Source: Rhodococcus sp. 14-1411-2a (GTDB lineage Bacteria; Actinomycetota; Actinomycetes; Mycobacteriales; Mycobacteriaceae). From it: 64,000 nucleotides of DNA. Under the pieces are notes generated by a model. It ran no database searches. It saw only the letters and a list, made by a program, of their open reading frames with translations, and had not been told where the DNA came from. Numbering within the stretch: the first letter of the stretch is position 1; each line of letters starts with the position of its first letter. Positions 1-7,914 of this stretch are shown here, piece by piece. The stretch lies in the NCBI RefSeq assembly GCF_002259485.1, contig NZ_NPGA01000022.1, positions 62,001-126,000 on the forward strand, given 5' to 3'. The position numbers were made by a program, and so were the translations under genes.

Positions 1-413
1 CCGAACCGCGAATCGGAGCCCGTCAGCTCCGAACCGCCAGTGCCACCAAGGTAGGTGTGTGTGACTTCAGTCGACTGGACCGGAAGCTGATCTTCACGTC
101 CCACCAGTGCAGTTCGGGGGTGTATGCCTTATTCCCGAACTGCACTGACGTTTTAGCCTGTCTTGGCTGTCGACGGGCCAAATCCTCATCCGCGTTGGCT
201 CCGCTACAGCGGCAGCTCATGGTCCGAGCCTGATTCGGGCAGGTATCGAACCTCGTTGGTGATGGCCCGAAACAGCGGGAGACTAATCGGATGCACAGTG
301 GTCAGAGGCAAACCCCGTCTACAATATGTTGACCAGGACTCTCCGAGGTGGATCGACGATGCGGCGCGTGGGGGGATCGAAGCTCACGGGCCAGTTCTCG
401 TACAGGTCGGGGG
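1..413. other. left-edge region without a recognisable gene
   Basis: No reading frame here resembles a known protein. A 32-codon minus-strand frame (417 down to 319) begins with an ATG overlapping the stop of the imuA'-like gene (ATGA). That is the place where imuB normally starts, but the frame closes at once and does not resemble ImuB. A strong hairpin at 105-147 is the only other structure seen. Confidence 0.5.
105..147. repeat. 14-bp perfect inverted repeat (hairpin)
   Basis: CAGTGCAGTTCGGG (105-118) and CCCGAACTGCACTG (134-147) are perfect reverse complements around a 15-nt loop. A short T-run (GTTTTAG) follows on the plus strand. It could be a terminator for plus-strand transcription entering from the left, or a remnant of a mobile-element end. 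The sequence alone does not decide. Confidence 0.6.
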
Positions 414-1265
414 TCATTGTGCGACCGCCAATCGGTGCGGCCCATGTTCGGCGACTGCGTCGGTGACCGCGGGGGCCCAGCGCAAGCCGTGTTCGCCGAA
501 CATCGGTGCGGTGAGGGTGTAGCGGCCTGTGCGCTGGGTGATTCCGCGTCCGTGGACGGTGGTCTCGAGGGTGATCGAGCCGATGCGGCCCCTGCCTTGC
601 TCGATGCCGCCGTAGCCGACCGGCCGAGAGAAAATCGTCAGATCGAGACCAGGCATTCGACCGTCCGTGATTGCGAATACCCCTGCGTGAGTTCGGTTTC
701 GGGCCAGCAGGGCACGTGCGCGGGTCGGCGGTACGTCGCGACCGTGGACGGTGCTGATGACCAGATCGATCCCATCGATGCAGATATTGGCGGCGTCGAG
801 AGGGTCTGCTTGACCGGGGTCGATCAGGGCGATCTTCGACAAGTCCCCGCCGTGTTCGTGGACGGCGAGGAGCCCGAACTTGGGTTGACCGATCAGTGCG
901 ACGTGGTGGCCGGCCGCGGTGGCGGTGGCGACGAGTCCGACGAGAATCGATCCGGCACCGGTGATCGACAGGGCCGTTCCGCGGGCCAGCGCGCCGCGTG
1001 GCAGCAGTTCCGACAGCGGCATGGGCACCGGCAGGGTTTTGAGGGTTCGTGAGCGCACGGGGCCGCTCAGTGCCCGTTCATCGCCGTCGGTCGCGGCGGC
1101 CTGCGCGTTCGGCTGCGAGGGGGCGAATGCGGGCGAGTCGTCGGAGTCGGTGGGTGCGTGGTCGCGGCGTCCGGGGATCGCGGCCATGCTGCGGCGAAGA
1201 GCGGCGAGCTGTGCAGCCTTGTCCAGGCTGGTCAGGTCGGGAATCGTGTCGGCGATACCGGCCAT
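414..1265 (-). CDS. imuA': ImuA'-like SOS mutagenesis protein
   Basis: A 283-residue protein resembling the actinobacterial ImuA' family, a RecA-fold-related partner of ImuB and DnaE2 in error-prone translesion synthesis. The central part (about residues 80-230) has the hydrophobic beta-strand pattern of a RecA-like core (SILVGLVATAT, HHVALIGQPKFG, IDLVISTVHG), while the N-terminal 75 residues are low-complexity. A LexA-type palindrome lies about 45 bp upstream, fitting damage induction. In mycobacteria imuA' is coupled to imuB; here the overlapping ATG at 417 opens only 32 codons, so imuB is missing. The protein is probably non-functional for mutagenesis unless imuB and dnaE2 are elsewhere in the cell. 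Confidence 0.7.
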   Translation of the reverse strand: MAGIADTIPDLTSLDKAAQLAALRRSMAAIPGRRDHAPTDSDDSPAFAPSQPNAQAAATDGDERALSGPVRSRTLKTLPVPMPLSELLPRGALARGTALSITGAGSILVGLVATATAAGHHVALIGQPKFGLLAVHEHGGDLSKIALIDPGQADPLDAANICIDGIDLVISTVHGRDVPPTRARALLARNRTHAGVFAITDGRMPGLDLTIFSRPVGYGGIEQGRGRIGSITLETTVHGRGITQRTGRYTLTAPMFGEHGLRWAPAVTDAVAEHGPHRLAVAQ

Positions 1266-1307
1266 GAGTGCGACCTTTCGCCGAACGGATCAGTGCCCTC
1301 AATCTAT

Positions 1308-1323
1308 GCGAACATACGTTCGA
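1308..1323. promoter_or_regulatory. LexA (SOS) box upstream of imuA'
   Basis: CGAACATACGTTCG is a perfect CGAAC-N4-GTTCG palindrome, matching the actinobacterial LexA box except for the outermost base on one side. It lies 43 bp upstream of the imuA'-like start, where LexA would repress the gene until DNA damage. Confidence 0.8.
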
Positions 1324-1330
1324 TGTCGAA

Positions 1331-1531
1331 CTACCTGCGTGTGCCCGAAGCTGGCCCTGGTTCGCGAACCCTAGCGGCGTTCGCGAGGTGGTCGAGGGAG
1401 AGTTCGGGGTCGGCCGTCAGGTGGCGATGTTCGGCGAACAGACGCCTGACGTGATCGAGGTCCGCGCGCACGGCCGGGTCGTCGGGGTCGTAGCCCTCGT
1501 CGATGATGGCGGCGCGTTCGTCTGGGTCCAT
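1331..1531 (-). CDS. small hypothetical protein
   Basis: A 66-residue acidic protein (MDPDERAAIIDEGYDPDDP...) with no recognised domain. Its ATG lies 2 bp after the stop of a short minus-strand frame (to 1534) that has protein-like composition but no visible start. This suggests the gene once followed a longer upstream gene, now truncated. It runs toward imuA' and ends just inside the region carrying the LexA box, so it could be cotranscribed into that promoter. Function unknown. Confidence 0.45.
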   Translation of the reverse strand: MDPDERAAIIDEGYDPDDPAVRADLDHVRRLFAEHRHLTADPELSLDHLANAARVREPGPASGTRR

Positions 1532-1647
1532 GTCTAGTTCGACGCAGCAGCGCCGGGCGCGGTTCCCGTGTCGTAGATCAGGTCGTCAGAGCCGTCGTAA
1601 CGGAGGCGCGCGAGTTCACCATTTCCTGATCCTGCTCGCCGTGGCGA

Positions 1648-1677
1648 GCCGGTCCCTGGCTAGATTCAGGGACCGGC
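1648..1677 (-). terminator. intrinsic-type hairpin
   Basis: GCCGGTCCCTG and CAGGGACCGGC form a perfect 11-bp stem with an 8-nt loop, 50 bp after the stop of the DUF6924 gene. No long T-run follows, which is common for actinobacterial terminators. Confidence 0.7.
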
Positions 1678-1727
1678 GCGCCCCTGGTGTCTTTATGGCC
1701 GCTCATAAAATCCCGTGCGGGCGGCGG

Positions 1728-2507
1728 TCACGACGGATAGATCACTTTCATGGCGGCCAGCAAGCTCAGACTGTCCGAGTCCAGGTAGATGGACCAGTAG
1801 CTGTCGACGAGCGCGAAGTGGATTCCCAACCCCGAGCCGCCCCGAGCAAGAACCTGAAGGGTCTCGTCGTATCCGATGGTCAGTTCCGAGTTGTAGGTCC
1901 CTCCTGCAATCGCGTCGTACCTGTCCCGCAGATCGGTGACGACCATCGCCGGCCAAACCGGTACTGACCTTTTTCTCAGATCCTCTCGCAGTTGCTGGAC
2001 CGTCGGCGAGTCGTCTGCGTTGTCTGCTGCGGCGATCAAATCCTCGCTTCGGACCTGCGGCTTTTCTATAGTTTGCACTGCTCCGGCACCGCGGTACACC
2101 CCATCCAGGTCCGCGCCGGAACGGAGGTCGTCGAAGCTCAGATTTGCGATAGACAAGTTGTTCTCGATTACCGCAAGCCTGCTCGGTACAACCCGAAAAG
2201 TAGCTGCCTCATCGTCCGGATCGGCACTTGTATCCACAACGAGCACTGGATGTTCCGGCTCGTCACATGCCCGCTGGTCGACTACGAAGAGATAGTCCGG
2301 CGGCGGAGATTCCACCAAGCCGACAATGCGTGACACCGACATGTCGGCAAACTCCGGGTCGTCGACCGTCGTCAGAAAGGCTTGAGCCTCATAACCACTG
2401 TCTTGCACGTGCGACGCCTGGGCATCTCGCGCAACCTGCGCCCAGGCACCGTCATCGCCGAAGTACGTACGGATGAGCAGGGATTGGCCCTCTGGCAGAG
2501 TTGGCAT
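1728..2507 (-). CDS. DUF6924 domain protein
   Basis: A 259-residue soluble protein. The first ~135 residues follow the DUF6924 pattern: LPEGQSLLIRTYFGDD at the start, then YLFVVDQRACDEPEHPVLVVD, then FRVVPSRLAVIENNLSIANL. The remaining ~120 residues form a less recognisable region with an SSLxxL-like end (SLSLLAAMKVIYP). The role of the family is not established. The gene stands alone between two hairpin-bounded units and ends in a strong terminator at 1648-1677. No signal peptide or membrane segment is seen. Confidence 0.7.
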   Translation of the reverse strand: MPTLPEGQSLLIRTYFGDDGAWAQVARDAQASHVQDSGYEAQAFLTTVDDPEFADMSVSRIVGLVESPPPDYLFVVDQRACDEPEHPVLVVDTSADPDDEAATFRVVPSRLAVIENNLSIANLSFDDLRSGADLDGVYRGAGAVQTIEKPQVRSEDLIAAADNADDSPTVQQLREDLRKRSVPVWPAMVVTDLRDRYDAIAGGTYNSELTIGYDETLQVLARGGSGLGIHFALVDSYWSIYLDSDSLSLLAAMKVIYPS

Positions 2508-2578
2508 GGCACCGACTCTAGTCGTTCACAACCGTGAAACCGATGCAGTTGCGAGGGACCGAACATTCGATGCTCAGG

Positions 2579-2965
2579 TCAATTGTTGACGAGTTGGCTG
2601 GCTCGCTGAAATGTCACGCCGAGAAGCGATCCGATATCTCGGACGGGTACCTGAGCGGTGGCGAGCTTCTTCGCGAAGGCCTCGGTGCTGGCTTTGACGC
2701 GGGCTTCGTCCTCGGCCAGACGTGCTCGCTGTGTCGCGATCTCGGCGATGTGGACCGCGAGATCCTCTCCCCCGGGTTCGAGCTGGATGTGCTGCTCGAT
2801 CTCGACATCGGCGAGGGCGACTCCGGTTTCGAGGGCGATGAGTTCTTTCGCTGCGGTGTGGACATCGTCGATGCGACGGGCTTGAGTGAGGGCGTCGAGT
2901 TCGGGGACGGCGATCATCCACCACTTGCCGTCTCGGGTCACCGACACCGTGTAAGTTTTGCTCAC
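2579..2965 (-). CDS. hicB: HicB-family antitoxin
   Basis: A 128-residue protein starting at GTG 2965, chosen because an AAGGAGGC ribosome site lies 6 bp upstream and the frame then begins MSKTYTVSVTRDGKWW, the typical HicB beta-hairpin. The N-terminal half is the partial RNase-H-like HicB fold (WMIAVPELDALTQARRIDDV). The C-terminal end (VRDIGSLLGVTFQRASQLV) is a helix-turn-helix that would bind the operator. The start overlaps the stop of the upstream hicA by 4 bp, so the two are translationally coupled. It is expected to neutralise HicA and autoregulate the pair through the inverted repeat at 3170-3209. Confidence 0.85.
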   Translation of the reverse strand: MSKTYTVSVTRDGKWWMIAVPELDALTQARRIDDVHTAAKELIALETGVALADVEIEQHIQLEPGGEDLAVHIAEIATQRARLAEDEARVKASTEAFAKKLATAQVPVRDIGSLLGVTFQRASQLVNN

Positions 2966-3162
2966 TGCTGTGCCTCCTTCATGGCTGCGAGGATCTTGCG
3001 GTAGACACCGGGCGAGATCGTCCGGTGCCCATCGGGCACAGTCACTTTGACTGCGCCGTCGGCCGAGACCCACGTGCTGTGCGATCCGACCGTGCGGACC
3101 GAGGTGAACCCGGCCGCTTTGAGGGCCTTGACCACTTTCCGCGTGGGCTGCTCGGTAACCAT
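2962..3162 (-). CDS. hicA: HicA-family mRNA interferase toxin
   Basis: A 66-residue protein with the HicA double-stranded-RNA-binding-like fold. It has KVVKALKAAGF, then the catalytic-type glycine-serine-histidine segment TVGSHSTWV, then a basic strand (VKVTVPDGHRTISPG) and a terminal helix (VYRKILAAM). The conserved histidine in GSH fits an active HicA ribonuclease. First gene of a two-gene operon with hicB. Addiction modules of this type are common on plasmids, where they favour plasmid maintenance. Confidence 0.85.
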   Translation of the reverse strand: MVTEQPTRKVVKALKAAGFTSVRTVGSHSTWVSADGAVKVTVPDGHRTISPGVYRKILAAMKEAQQ

Positions 3163-3169
3163 GACTTTA

Positions 3170-3209
3170 GTCTAGTCGATTGGACATTTTCTAGTCAAGT
3201 CGACTAGAC
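3170..3209. promoter_or_regulatory. hicAB operator candidate
   Basis: Inverted repeat GTCTAGTCGA (3170-3179) and TCGACTAGAC (3200-3209), with a second half-site CTAGTCAA between them, lies immediately upstream of the hicA start. This is where an autoregulating HicB helix-turn-helix would bind. Inferred from position and symmetry. Confidence 0.65.
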
Positions 3210-3360
3210 GAAATAAGGTCGAGTAGCGGTGGCGTGGTCGACACGGGAGGAAGTGCCTATTACGCATTTCCTCATCTGGTGCATCTGCCTGCGGGTTCGG
3301 TCTGGTTAGAGTGGCAGTCGACAGCAATGTGTTTCCATTCGAGAGAGGCCGCATAGAACC

Positions 3361-3732
3361 GTGGCGAAAAAAATATTCACCCAATTGGTCGACGATATCG
3401 ACGGCTCGGTCATCGACGACGAATCAGGCGAGACAATCGAATTCTCCGTCAACGGCGTCGACTACCTCGTAGACCTGAAGGCAAAGAACGCCAGCGAGTT
3501 TCACCGCAAGATCGGCTACTACATCGAGCACGCGACCCGCGTCGGCGGGCGTAAGCGTCGGCACTCCCCCACCTCCACGGCTCCATCTGCTGCACCCTCG
3601 AACAGCGGGGCCACACGTAATCCGGCTCAGACCAGAGCTGTCCGGCAGTGGGCCGCAGACAACGGTTACGAGATCAGCGATCGCGGCCGCATTCCCGCTG
3701 CTATCGAAGACGCATTCAACGCTGCACACTGA
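3361..3732 (+). CDS. lsr2: Lsr2 nucleoid-associated xenogeneic silencer
   Basis: A 123-residue protein starting at GTG 3361. The N-terminal half (about residues 1-60) is the Lsr2 oligomerisation domain (FTQLVDDIDGS, then VNGVDYLVDLKAKNASEFHRKI). A disordered basic-serine linker follows. The C-terminal ~40 residues carry the DNA-binding domain with the RxWAxxNGYxISxRGRIP signature (RQWAADNGYEISDRGRIPAA) that inserts an arginine hook into the AT-rich minor groove. Length is normal for the family. Lsr2 silences horizontally acquired AT-rich DNA; a mobile copy may reduce the burden of the element on its host. Confidence 0.95.
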   Translation: MAKKIFTQLVDDIDGSVIDDESGETIEFSVNGVDYLVDLKAKNASEFHRKIGYYIEHATRVGGRKRRHSPTSTAPSAAPSNSGATRNPAQTRAVRQWAADNGYEISDRGRIPAAIEDAFNAAH

Positions 3733-3934
3733 TCATTACTTCAGGATCACCGCGCGAACTCGACGGTGTATCCGGCCTGACCGTCGATCGACAGGCTGTA
3801 CTTGCACACCACCGAGCGTTGTCATGTTCGAGCCTTCCTTCCTTCGCAACTACGGATACGCCGTCATTTGCGGGCCCCGCTCCTGCAGACCCCCGCTTGA
3901 ATGCCAGCAGACGAAACGAGGTGAAGTTCACCGA

Positions 3935-4630
3935 TCAGTCAGCCGCGGGCTTGGGGAACCTGGGAACAAACTCCCGCCGGAATCGGCGCAGCCTCTTCAC
4001 AAATGTCGAGATGAGAATAAACGCAACAAAGACGGCGACCATGACACCGGTGACGATCTGCAGCCAATCCGCGGCACCACAAATGGTCGCAATCACCACT
4101 GCAATCACGCCACTGATCATGGAGTTCACGACTCCGACGATGACGGCGGATCCGCCGAACAGATGAAGGACTCCGATGCGCCGTCCGAAACCGTATGTCT
4201 GGAGGAGACTGGCCCAATCATCGTGATACCCGGTGACGAAGTACGGCTCGAGGCCAGGCAACAGATCTAGGTACGCGTGCCGCAGACGGTTCATACCAAT
4301 GACTAACCAAAGATCTTCGAGGTCAGCTTCTAGCAACCTCGTGTACGTCGACAACCCAACTAACAAAACCAGCGGTAGAACGAGCGAGGCAATGACTCTG
4401 AAATTCTGCCCGAATCCAGTTGCCTGGACCATCAACGAAAGGGCAACGACGGATGCCGAGACAATCGCCAGGAACGTTCCCGTGCGACTGAAGATTTCCT
4501 GCCAGAGTGCCCCCCGAGCGGCGAGAAGGCTCCAGTGCTCGACGCCGAGGATCTGGGCGTTCAAGGCGTCGGGGCCCCTATCCGCAACTGGTCGAGGCTC
4601 AGGAAAAGGTGGCGTAGCCGGGTTCTTCAT
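3935..4630 (-). CDS. hypothetical multi-pass membrane protein
   Basis: A 231-residue protein with about four membrane segments (roughly residues 50-72, 78-95, 150-172 and 178-205), grouped as two hairpins separated by a soluble loop of about 50 residues. The N-terminus is cytoplasmic-like and proline-rich; the C-terminus is strongly basic (KRLRRFRREFVPRF). No enzyme motif is seen and the family is not recognised. It is divergent from the DUF1003 membrane protein at 4932, with a shared ~300 bp upstream region in which no clear operator is visible. Confidence 0.6.
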   Translation of the reverse strand: MKNPATPPFPEPRPVADRGPDALNAQILGVEHWSLLAARGALWQEIFSRTGTFLAIVSASVVALSLMVQATGFGQNFRVIASLVLPLVLLVGLSTYTRLLEADLEDLWLVIGMNRLRHAYLDLLPGLEPYFVTGYHDDWASLLQTYGFGRRIGVLHLFGGSAVIVGVVNSMISGVIAVVIATICGAADWLQIVTGVMVAVFVAFILISTFVKRLRRFRREFVPRFPKPAAD

Positions 4631-4931
4631 GTCGTCCTAACAGGTCGAATCGAAGGCCAGCTTCCTGCCCGGCTCAGTGCGGCAACCGTGCGATCGCGGG
4701 CAAGGGTCGCTGGGCAATGTCATGAGGTTACGCCGCCGCGCAGTGACCTACCGGCTTCCGGCCCGCAGATCTTCGAGGCGATGCAGACAGTACAGAAACT
4801 TGGTGCCACGAAGCCGAACATAACAGAATTTGGACTTGACGGTCCACAAAAAGCTGGCACAGTAGCTTCCGCGTGCAGGCAGTCGAAGAGTCGTTCACTG
4901 CGGACGAGAGCGCACCGGAAGGACTGCAACG

Positions 4932-5507
4932 ATGAGCGATGAGCGGCCAGAGGAAACAGGCCGACGGTCACCGGAAACCGTCACCCCCGCTGAGACTGCC
5001 GGTATTCACGGCCACGAGATGTCCGGGCACTCCGGTCATGCCGTCGGCCGAGAGATGTTCGCGTGTCCGCACTGCGGGCACCAACTCAGCATGTTCAGGG
5101 AGTCGCGGTCCAGCCCCGGAGACAAGGCTGCGGCGTGGGTGGCCGGCGTCGCCGGATCCTGGCCCTTCCTGCTGATCATGTTGCTGTCCATCTTTGCGTG
5201 GTTCGTGATCAACGCCATCCGGCCGATCTTCGATCCGGAGTCGTCAGCCATGCTCGACTATCTGGGAACGGTTCTGGCGATCATTGCTGCCTTGCAAGGA
5301 CCGCTGATCCTGCTTTCTCAACGCCGCGAGTCCGATCGTGACCGCGCGCGAGACATCGAGACCTTCGTGATTTCACAGAACACCGAGGCCGACCTGCACT
5401 CGATCGGTTCCGCGGTCACCACCGCCCTCGAACAATGGGAACGAGATCGAGCCTTACATGCTTCGGTCGAGCCTGAACGCACTTGTGAAGGTGATGACTG
5501 CAAATAG
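4932..5507 (+). CDS. DUF1003 family membrane protein
   Basis: A 191-residue protein with a His-rich, disordered N-terminus containing a CPHCGH zinc-knuckle-like motif at about residues 45-50. A DUF1003 domain follows: a transmembrane pair (SWPFLLIMLLSIFAWFVINA, then LDYLGTVLAIIAALQGPLIL) and the family signature SQRRESDRDR after the second segment. A C-terminal helix follows. The function of DUF1003 proteins is not firmly known. Two ATG codons occur at the 5' end; the first in-frame ATG (4932) is preferred, with GGAAGG about 12 bp upstream. The TetR-like fragment begins immediately downstream. Confidence 0.8.
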   Translation: MSDERPEETGRRSPETVTPAETAGIHGHEMSGHSGHAVGREMFACPHCGHQLSMFRESRSSPGDKAAAWVAGVAGSWPFLLIMLLSIFAWFVINAIRPIFDPESSAMLDYLGTVLAIIAALQGPLILLSQRRESDRDRARDIETFVISQNTEADLHSIGSAVTTALEQWERDRALHASVEPERTCEGDDCK

Positions 5508-5700
5508 GAGACGGACAGTTGCCCTTCCGGATCAATGGCCAACGAGCCGCCGGTCCCTCCGGAGACGGCCCGGCAGGATCTGGCCGACGGCTTCGACGCG
5601 TGGCAGCGCCACTTCTCCGACGGTCTGCAGCGAATGCAGCGCTCCGGTGAACTGAGGCAGGAGGCCGATACCGACGACCCGGCGACGTGCCTGTTTGCAT
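5508..5700 (+). pseudogene. TetR-type regulator, C-terminal fragment
   Basis: Reading through ATG 5535, the frame gives a segment typical of TetR ligand-domain C-termini: SCPSGSMANE, then ARQDLADGFDAWQRHFSDGL, then MQRSGELRQEADTDDPATCL. No helix-turn-helix precedes it. After about 5700 the frame runs antisense through the convergent reductase gene, so the last part is also lost. An N-terminal TetR fragment lies at 8559-8797 on the same strand; the two could come from one gene, but about 35 residues between them would be missing. Confidence 0.6.
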
Positions 5701-5709
5701 CGACTCGAG

Positions 5710-6462
5710 TCACGAACTGCCGCCGAATCGTTCGGTACGGATCCGCGCTGCATCGTGGCCGAGGTCGACAAGCCACCCGGTGACGGCTTCCACGAACGGC
5801 GATGGCCCGCAAACGAATACGCGCGGAGACCGTGATGCGGCGAACGTCCGCTCGGCGATCGTATTCCGGGTCAACCGCCCGCCCTCCTGGAATCCAGGTG
5901 CGGACTGTCGGGTGTGCACGATGTCGACGGTAGTTCGTGTCAACCCTACGAGCTCGTCGGCGAACATCTCGTCTCGCGGACTGCGGACCGAGTACAACAA
6001 CCGACAGTCGGAGCTGTCCGCCTCGCGTTCGCGTGCGGACGCAATCGCGAACAACGGCACGACTCCGGATCCGCCCGCGATGAGCTGGATAGGAGAGCGG
6101 TCGGTATCGGAGCGGGACCAGACGAAAAAGCGTCCGAGAGGTCCTTGCACCTCGACATCCTCACCCTCCGCGAGGTGACGTACGAGAAACGGTGACACCT
6201 CGCCCGTGGGCAGTTCCTGGACCATCAGAACCACGCGAGTTGACTCACCCGAGGACGCAAGAGAGTAGGACCGAGACGCCTGGTATCCGTCCGGTGCCGT
6301 GAGCCGGACATCCACATGAGCTCCGGCGTCGTTACCGGGCCACGTCGGCACATCCAATTCGAGGCGCACGGCCGATGGATTCTCGAAACGCCGACTGATC
6401 ACCCGCCCGAGATGCCACTGGACGCCGCTCGAGGTTGTCACGAGTAGCGCTCTTCCCGCCAT
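5710..6462 (-). CDS. FAD/NAD(P)-binding flavin reductase (ferredoxin-reductase-like)
   Basis: A 250-residue oxidoreductase of the ferredoxin-NADP reductase superfamily. An FAD-binding beta-barrel carries RSYSLASS (flavin phosphate motif RxYS). An NAD(P) domain carries GGSGVVPLFAI and the C-terminal FVCGPSPFVEAV, and the end RTERFG is usual. No iron-sulfur domain is present. The start at 6462 is chosen because upstream codons lie inside the molybdopterin enzyme, which it overlaps by 25 bp. Cotranscription with that gene suggests it passes electrons from NAD(P)H, directly or indirectly, to the molybdopterin enzyme. Confidence 0.8.
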   Translation of the reverse strand: MAGRALLVTTSSGVQWHLGRVISRRFENPSAVRLELDVPTWPGNDAGAHVDVRLTAPDGYQASRSYSLASSGESTRVVLMVQELPTGEVSPFLVRHLAEGEDVEVQGPLGRFFVWSRSDTDRSPIQLIAGGSGVVPLFAIASAREREADSSDCRLLYSVRSPRDEMFADELVGLTRTTVDIVHTRQSAPGFQEGGRLTRNTIAERTFAASRSPRVFVCGPSPFVEAVTGWLVDLGHDAARIRTERFGGSS

Positions 6463-7031
6463 GGGTCGCCCCGAAGGTGGTAGCCGTTCTGTTCCCAGAA
6501 CCCCGGTTCGTCCGAGGGCAACATCTCCATTCCGAGAACCCACTTCGCGCTCTTCCAGAAGTAGAGGTGGGGCACCAGGAGTCGGGCCGGACCGCCATGT
6601 TCGGGTGTGAGTGGTTCTCCTTCCGCCTCGGTGGCTATCCAGGCCTGCCCATCGAGGAGATCTTCGAGCGGCAGGTTCGTGGTGTAACCGCCGGAGCTAT
6701 GAACCATCACGTAGTCGCAGCTGGTCTCGACATCGTCGAACAACAGGTCCAACGAAACACCCCGCCAGGCCATGTCCAGCTTGGTCCAGTGAGTGACGCA
6801 GTGAATATCGGTGACGATGTTCTCGACGCCCACCTTCTGCAGCTCATGCCAGTTCCACCGGTGTGCGACTTTGTCCTCGGTCGTGATCGTAAAGCTCCAT
6901 TGGCTCTCGTCGATTGCCGGCGTCGGTTCTATCGAGAGCACCGGCCAGTCGTGGGCGAGGGTCTGCCCGGGGGGCAGTCGAGCGTCGGTGGACCTTCGCT
7001 GATTTCCGAAACCACTGTTGATAACTCCCAC
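6438..7031 (-). CDS. sulfite oxidase-like molybdopterin oxidoreductase (MsrP/YedY-like, cytoplasmic)
   Basis: A 197-residue single-domain protein of the oxidoreductase molybdopterin-binding family. IHCVTHWTKLDMAWRGVSL carries the conserved cysteine expected to bind molybdenum. VMVHSSGGYTTNLPLEDLL and LVPHLYFWKSAKWVLGMEM are the usual core strands, and the end FWEQNGYHLRGDPWREERY is typical. The start is GTG 7031 with GAGGAAAGG upstream. There is no Tat signal and no haem or dimer domain. Family members include MsrP, which reduces protein methionine sulfoxide; lying divergently next to msrB-msrA supports a related role here, as inference. Confidence 0.8.
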   Translation of the reverse strand: MGVINSGFGNQRRSTDARLPPGQTLAHDWPVLSIEPTPAIDESQWSFTITTEDKVAHRWNWHELQKVGVENIVTDIHCVTHWTKLDMAWRGVSLDLLFDDVETSCDYVMVHSSGGYTTNLPLEDLLDGQAWIATEAEGEPLTPEHGGPARLLVPHLYFWKSAKWVLGMEMLPSDEPGFWEQNGYHLRGDPWREERYS

Positions 7032-7437
7032 GACTGCACCTTTCCTCGGGCATTCACTACCGCGGCCTACGCGAACGGAACCGAAAACTGTTTCATATCA
7101 CCGAGCGTCGAGTTGGACCGGAAGTCTGGAGTCGTGCTCCGACAGCCGTGTCGGGGAACGGTTGAGCTCCTCGGCGAACGCCCTCGGCGCGGGTCCTCGC
7201 GCAGCTCACGGTCCCCTTCCTGTTTAAGTACCCAAATATGGACTTTGGGGTCCAGTTTTGTGACTGGAATATATCGGAAAACCTAGGACTTTCGCGGCGA
7301 ATATTGCTTTTCCAACGGGTTTCTCACTTTCGATCCAGCCTGGAGCTTACGGCAGATAGCCAGGAATATCTGGACCCATAGGTCCGTTAAACGATACGAT
7401 GGCGCGGCCGCCGCGCCATTCGCAAGGAGGAGCCCAC
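7032..7437. promoter_or_regulatory. divergent promoter region of the msr cluster
   Basis: This 406-bp gap between the divergent molybdopterin enzyme and msrB holds no convincing gene. Near msrB is the palindrome GGACC-CATA-GGTCC (7372-7385), placed like an operator about 50 bp before the start. An AT-rich stretch at 7235-7310 probably contains promoter elements. No regulator gene is intact nearby; both TetR fragments in this neighbourhood are broken. Confidence 0.5.
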
Positions 7438-7914
7438 GTGATGACGAACGACTACCGCAAGACTCCTGAGTCGGTCAGCCGCCTCAACGACATGCAACTT
7501 CGGGTGACGCAGCAGGGCGGGACCGAGCCGGCGTTCCGCAACGAGTACTGGGACCACCACGAACCGGGCATCTACGTCGACATCGTCTCGGGTCAGCCGC
7601 TGTTCTCGTCCACCGCCAAATACGACAGCGGCACAGGATGGCCCAGTTTCACCGCCCCCATCGACGCCGCCGCCGTTACGACCGAGGTGGATCGGACATA
7701 CGGGATGAGCCGCACAGAGGTGCGCTCGGCAGGTGCCGACAGCCACCTCGGGCACGTGTTCCCTGACGGACCGAAACCCGGCGGCCAGAGGTACTGCATG
7801 AACTCGGCCGCAATGCGCTTCGTACCCGCTTCCAGGCTGGTCGAAGAAGGGTACGGCGACTTCGCCACGTTGTTCGACACCGACCAAAATTCCTCGAACG
7901 GAGCGGCCTCATGA
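7438..7914 (+). CDS. msrB: peptide methionine (R)-S-oxide reductase MsrB
   Basis: MsrB reduces the R epimer of methionine sulfoxide in proteins using thioredoxin. The sequence has the SelR domain: SGQPLFSSTAKYDSGTGWPSF, then DSHLGHVFPDGP, then RYCMNSAAMRF with the catalytic cysteine. The two CxxC zinc motifs of many MsrB proteins are absent, so this is a zinc-free form. The start is GTG 7438 or the adjoining ATG 7441; AAGGAGG at 7424-7430 fits either. The stop overlaps the msrA start (ATGA), so the two reductases are translationally coupled. Confidence 0.92.
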   Translation: MMTNDYRKTPESVSRLNDMQLRVTQQGGTEPAFRNEYWDHHEPGIYVDIVSGQPLFSSTAKYDSGTGWPSFTAPIDAAAVTTEVDRTYGMSRTEVRSAGADSHLGHVFPDGPKPGGQRYCMNSAAMRFVPASRLVEEGYGDFATLFDTDQNSSNGAAS

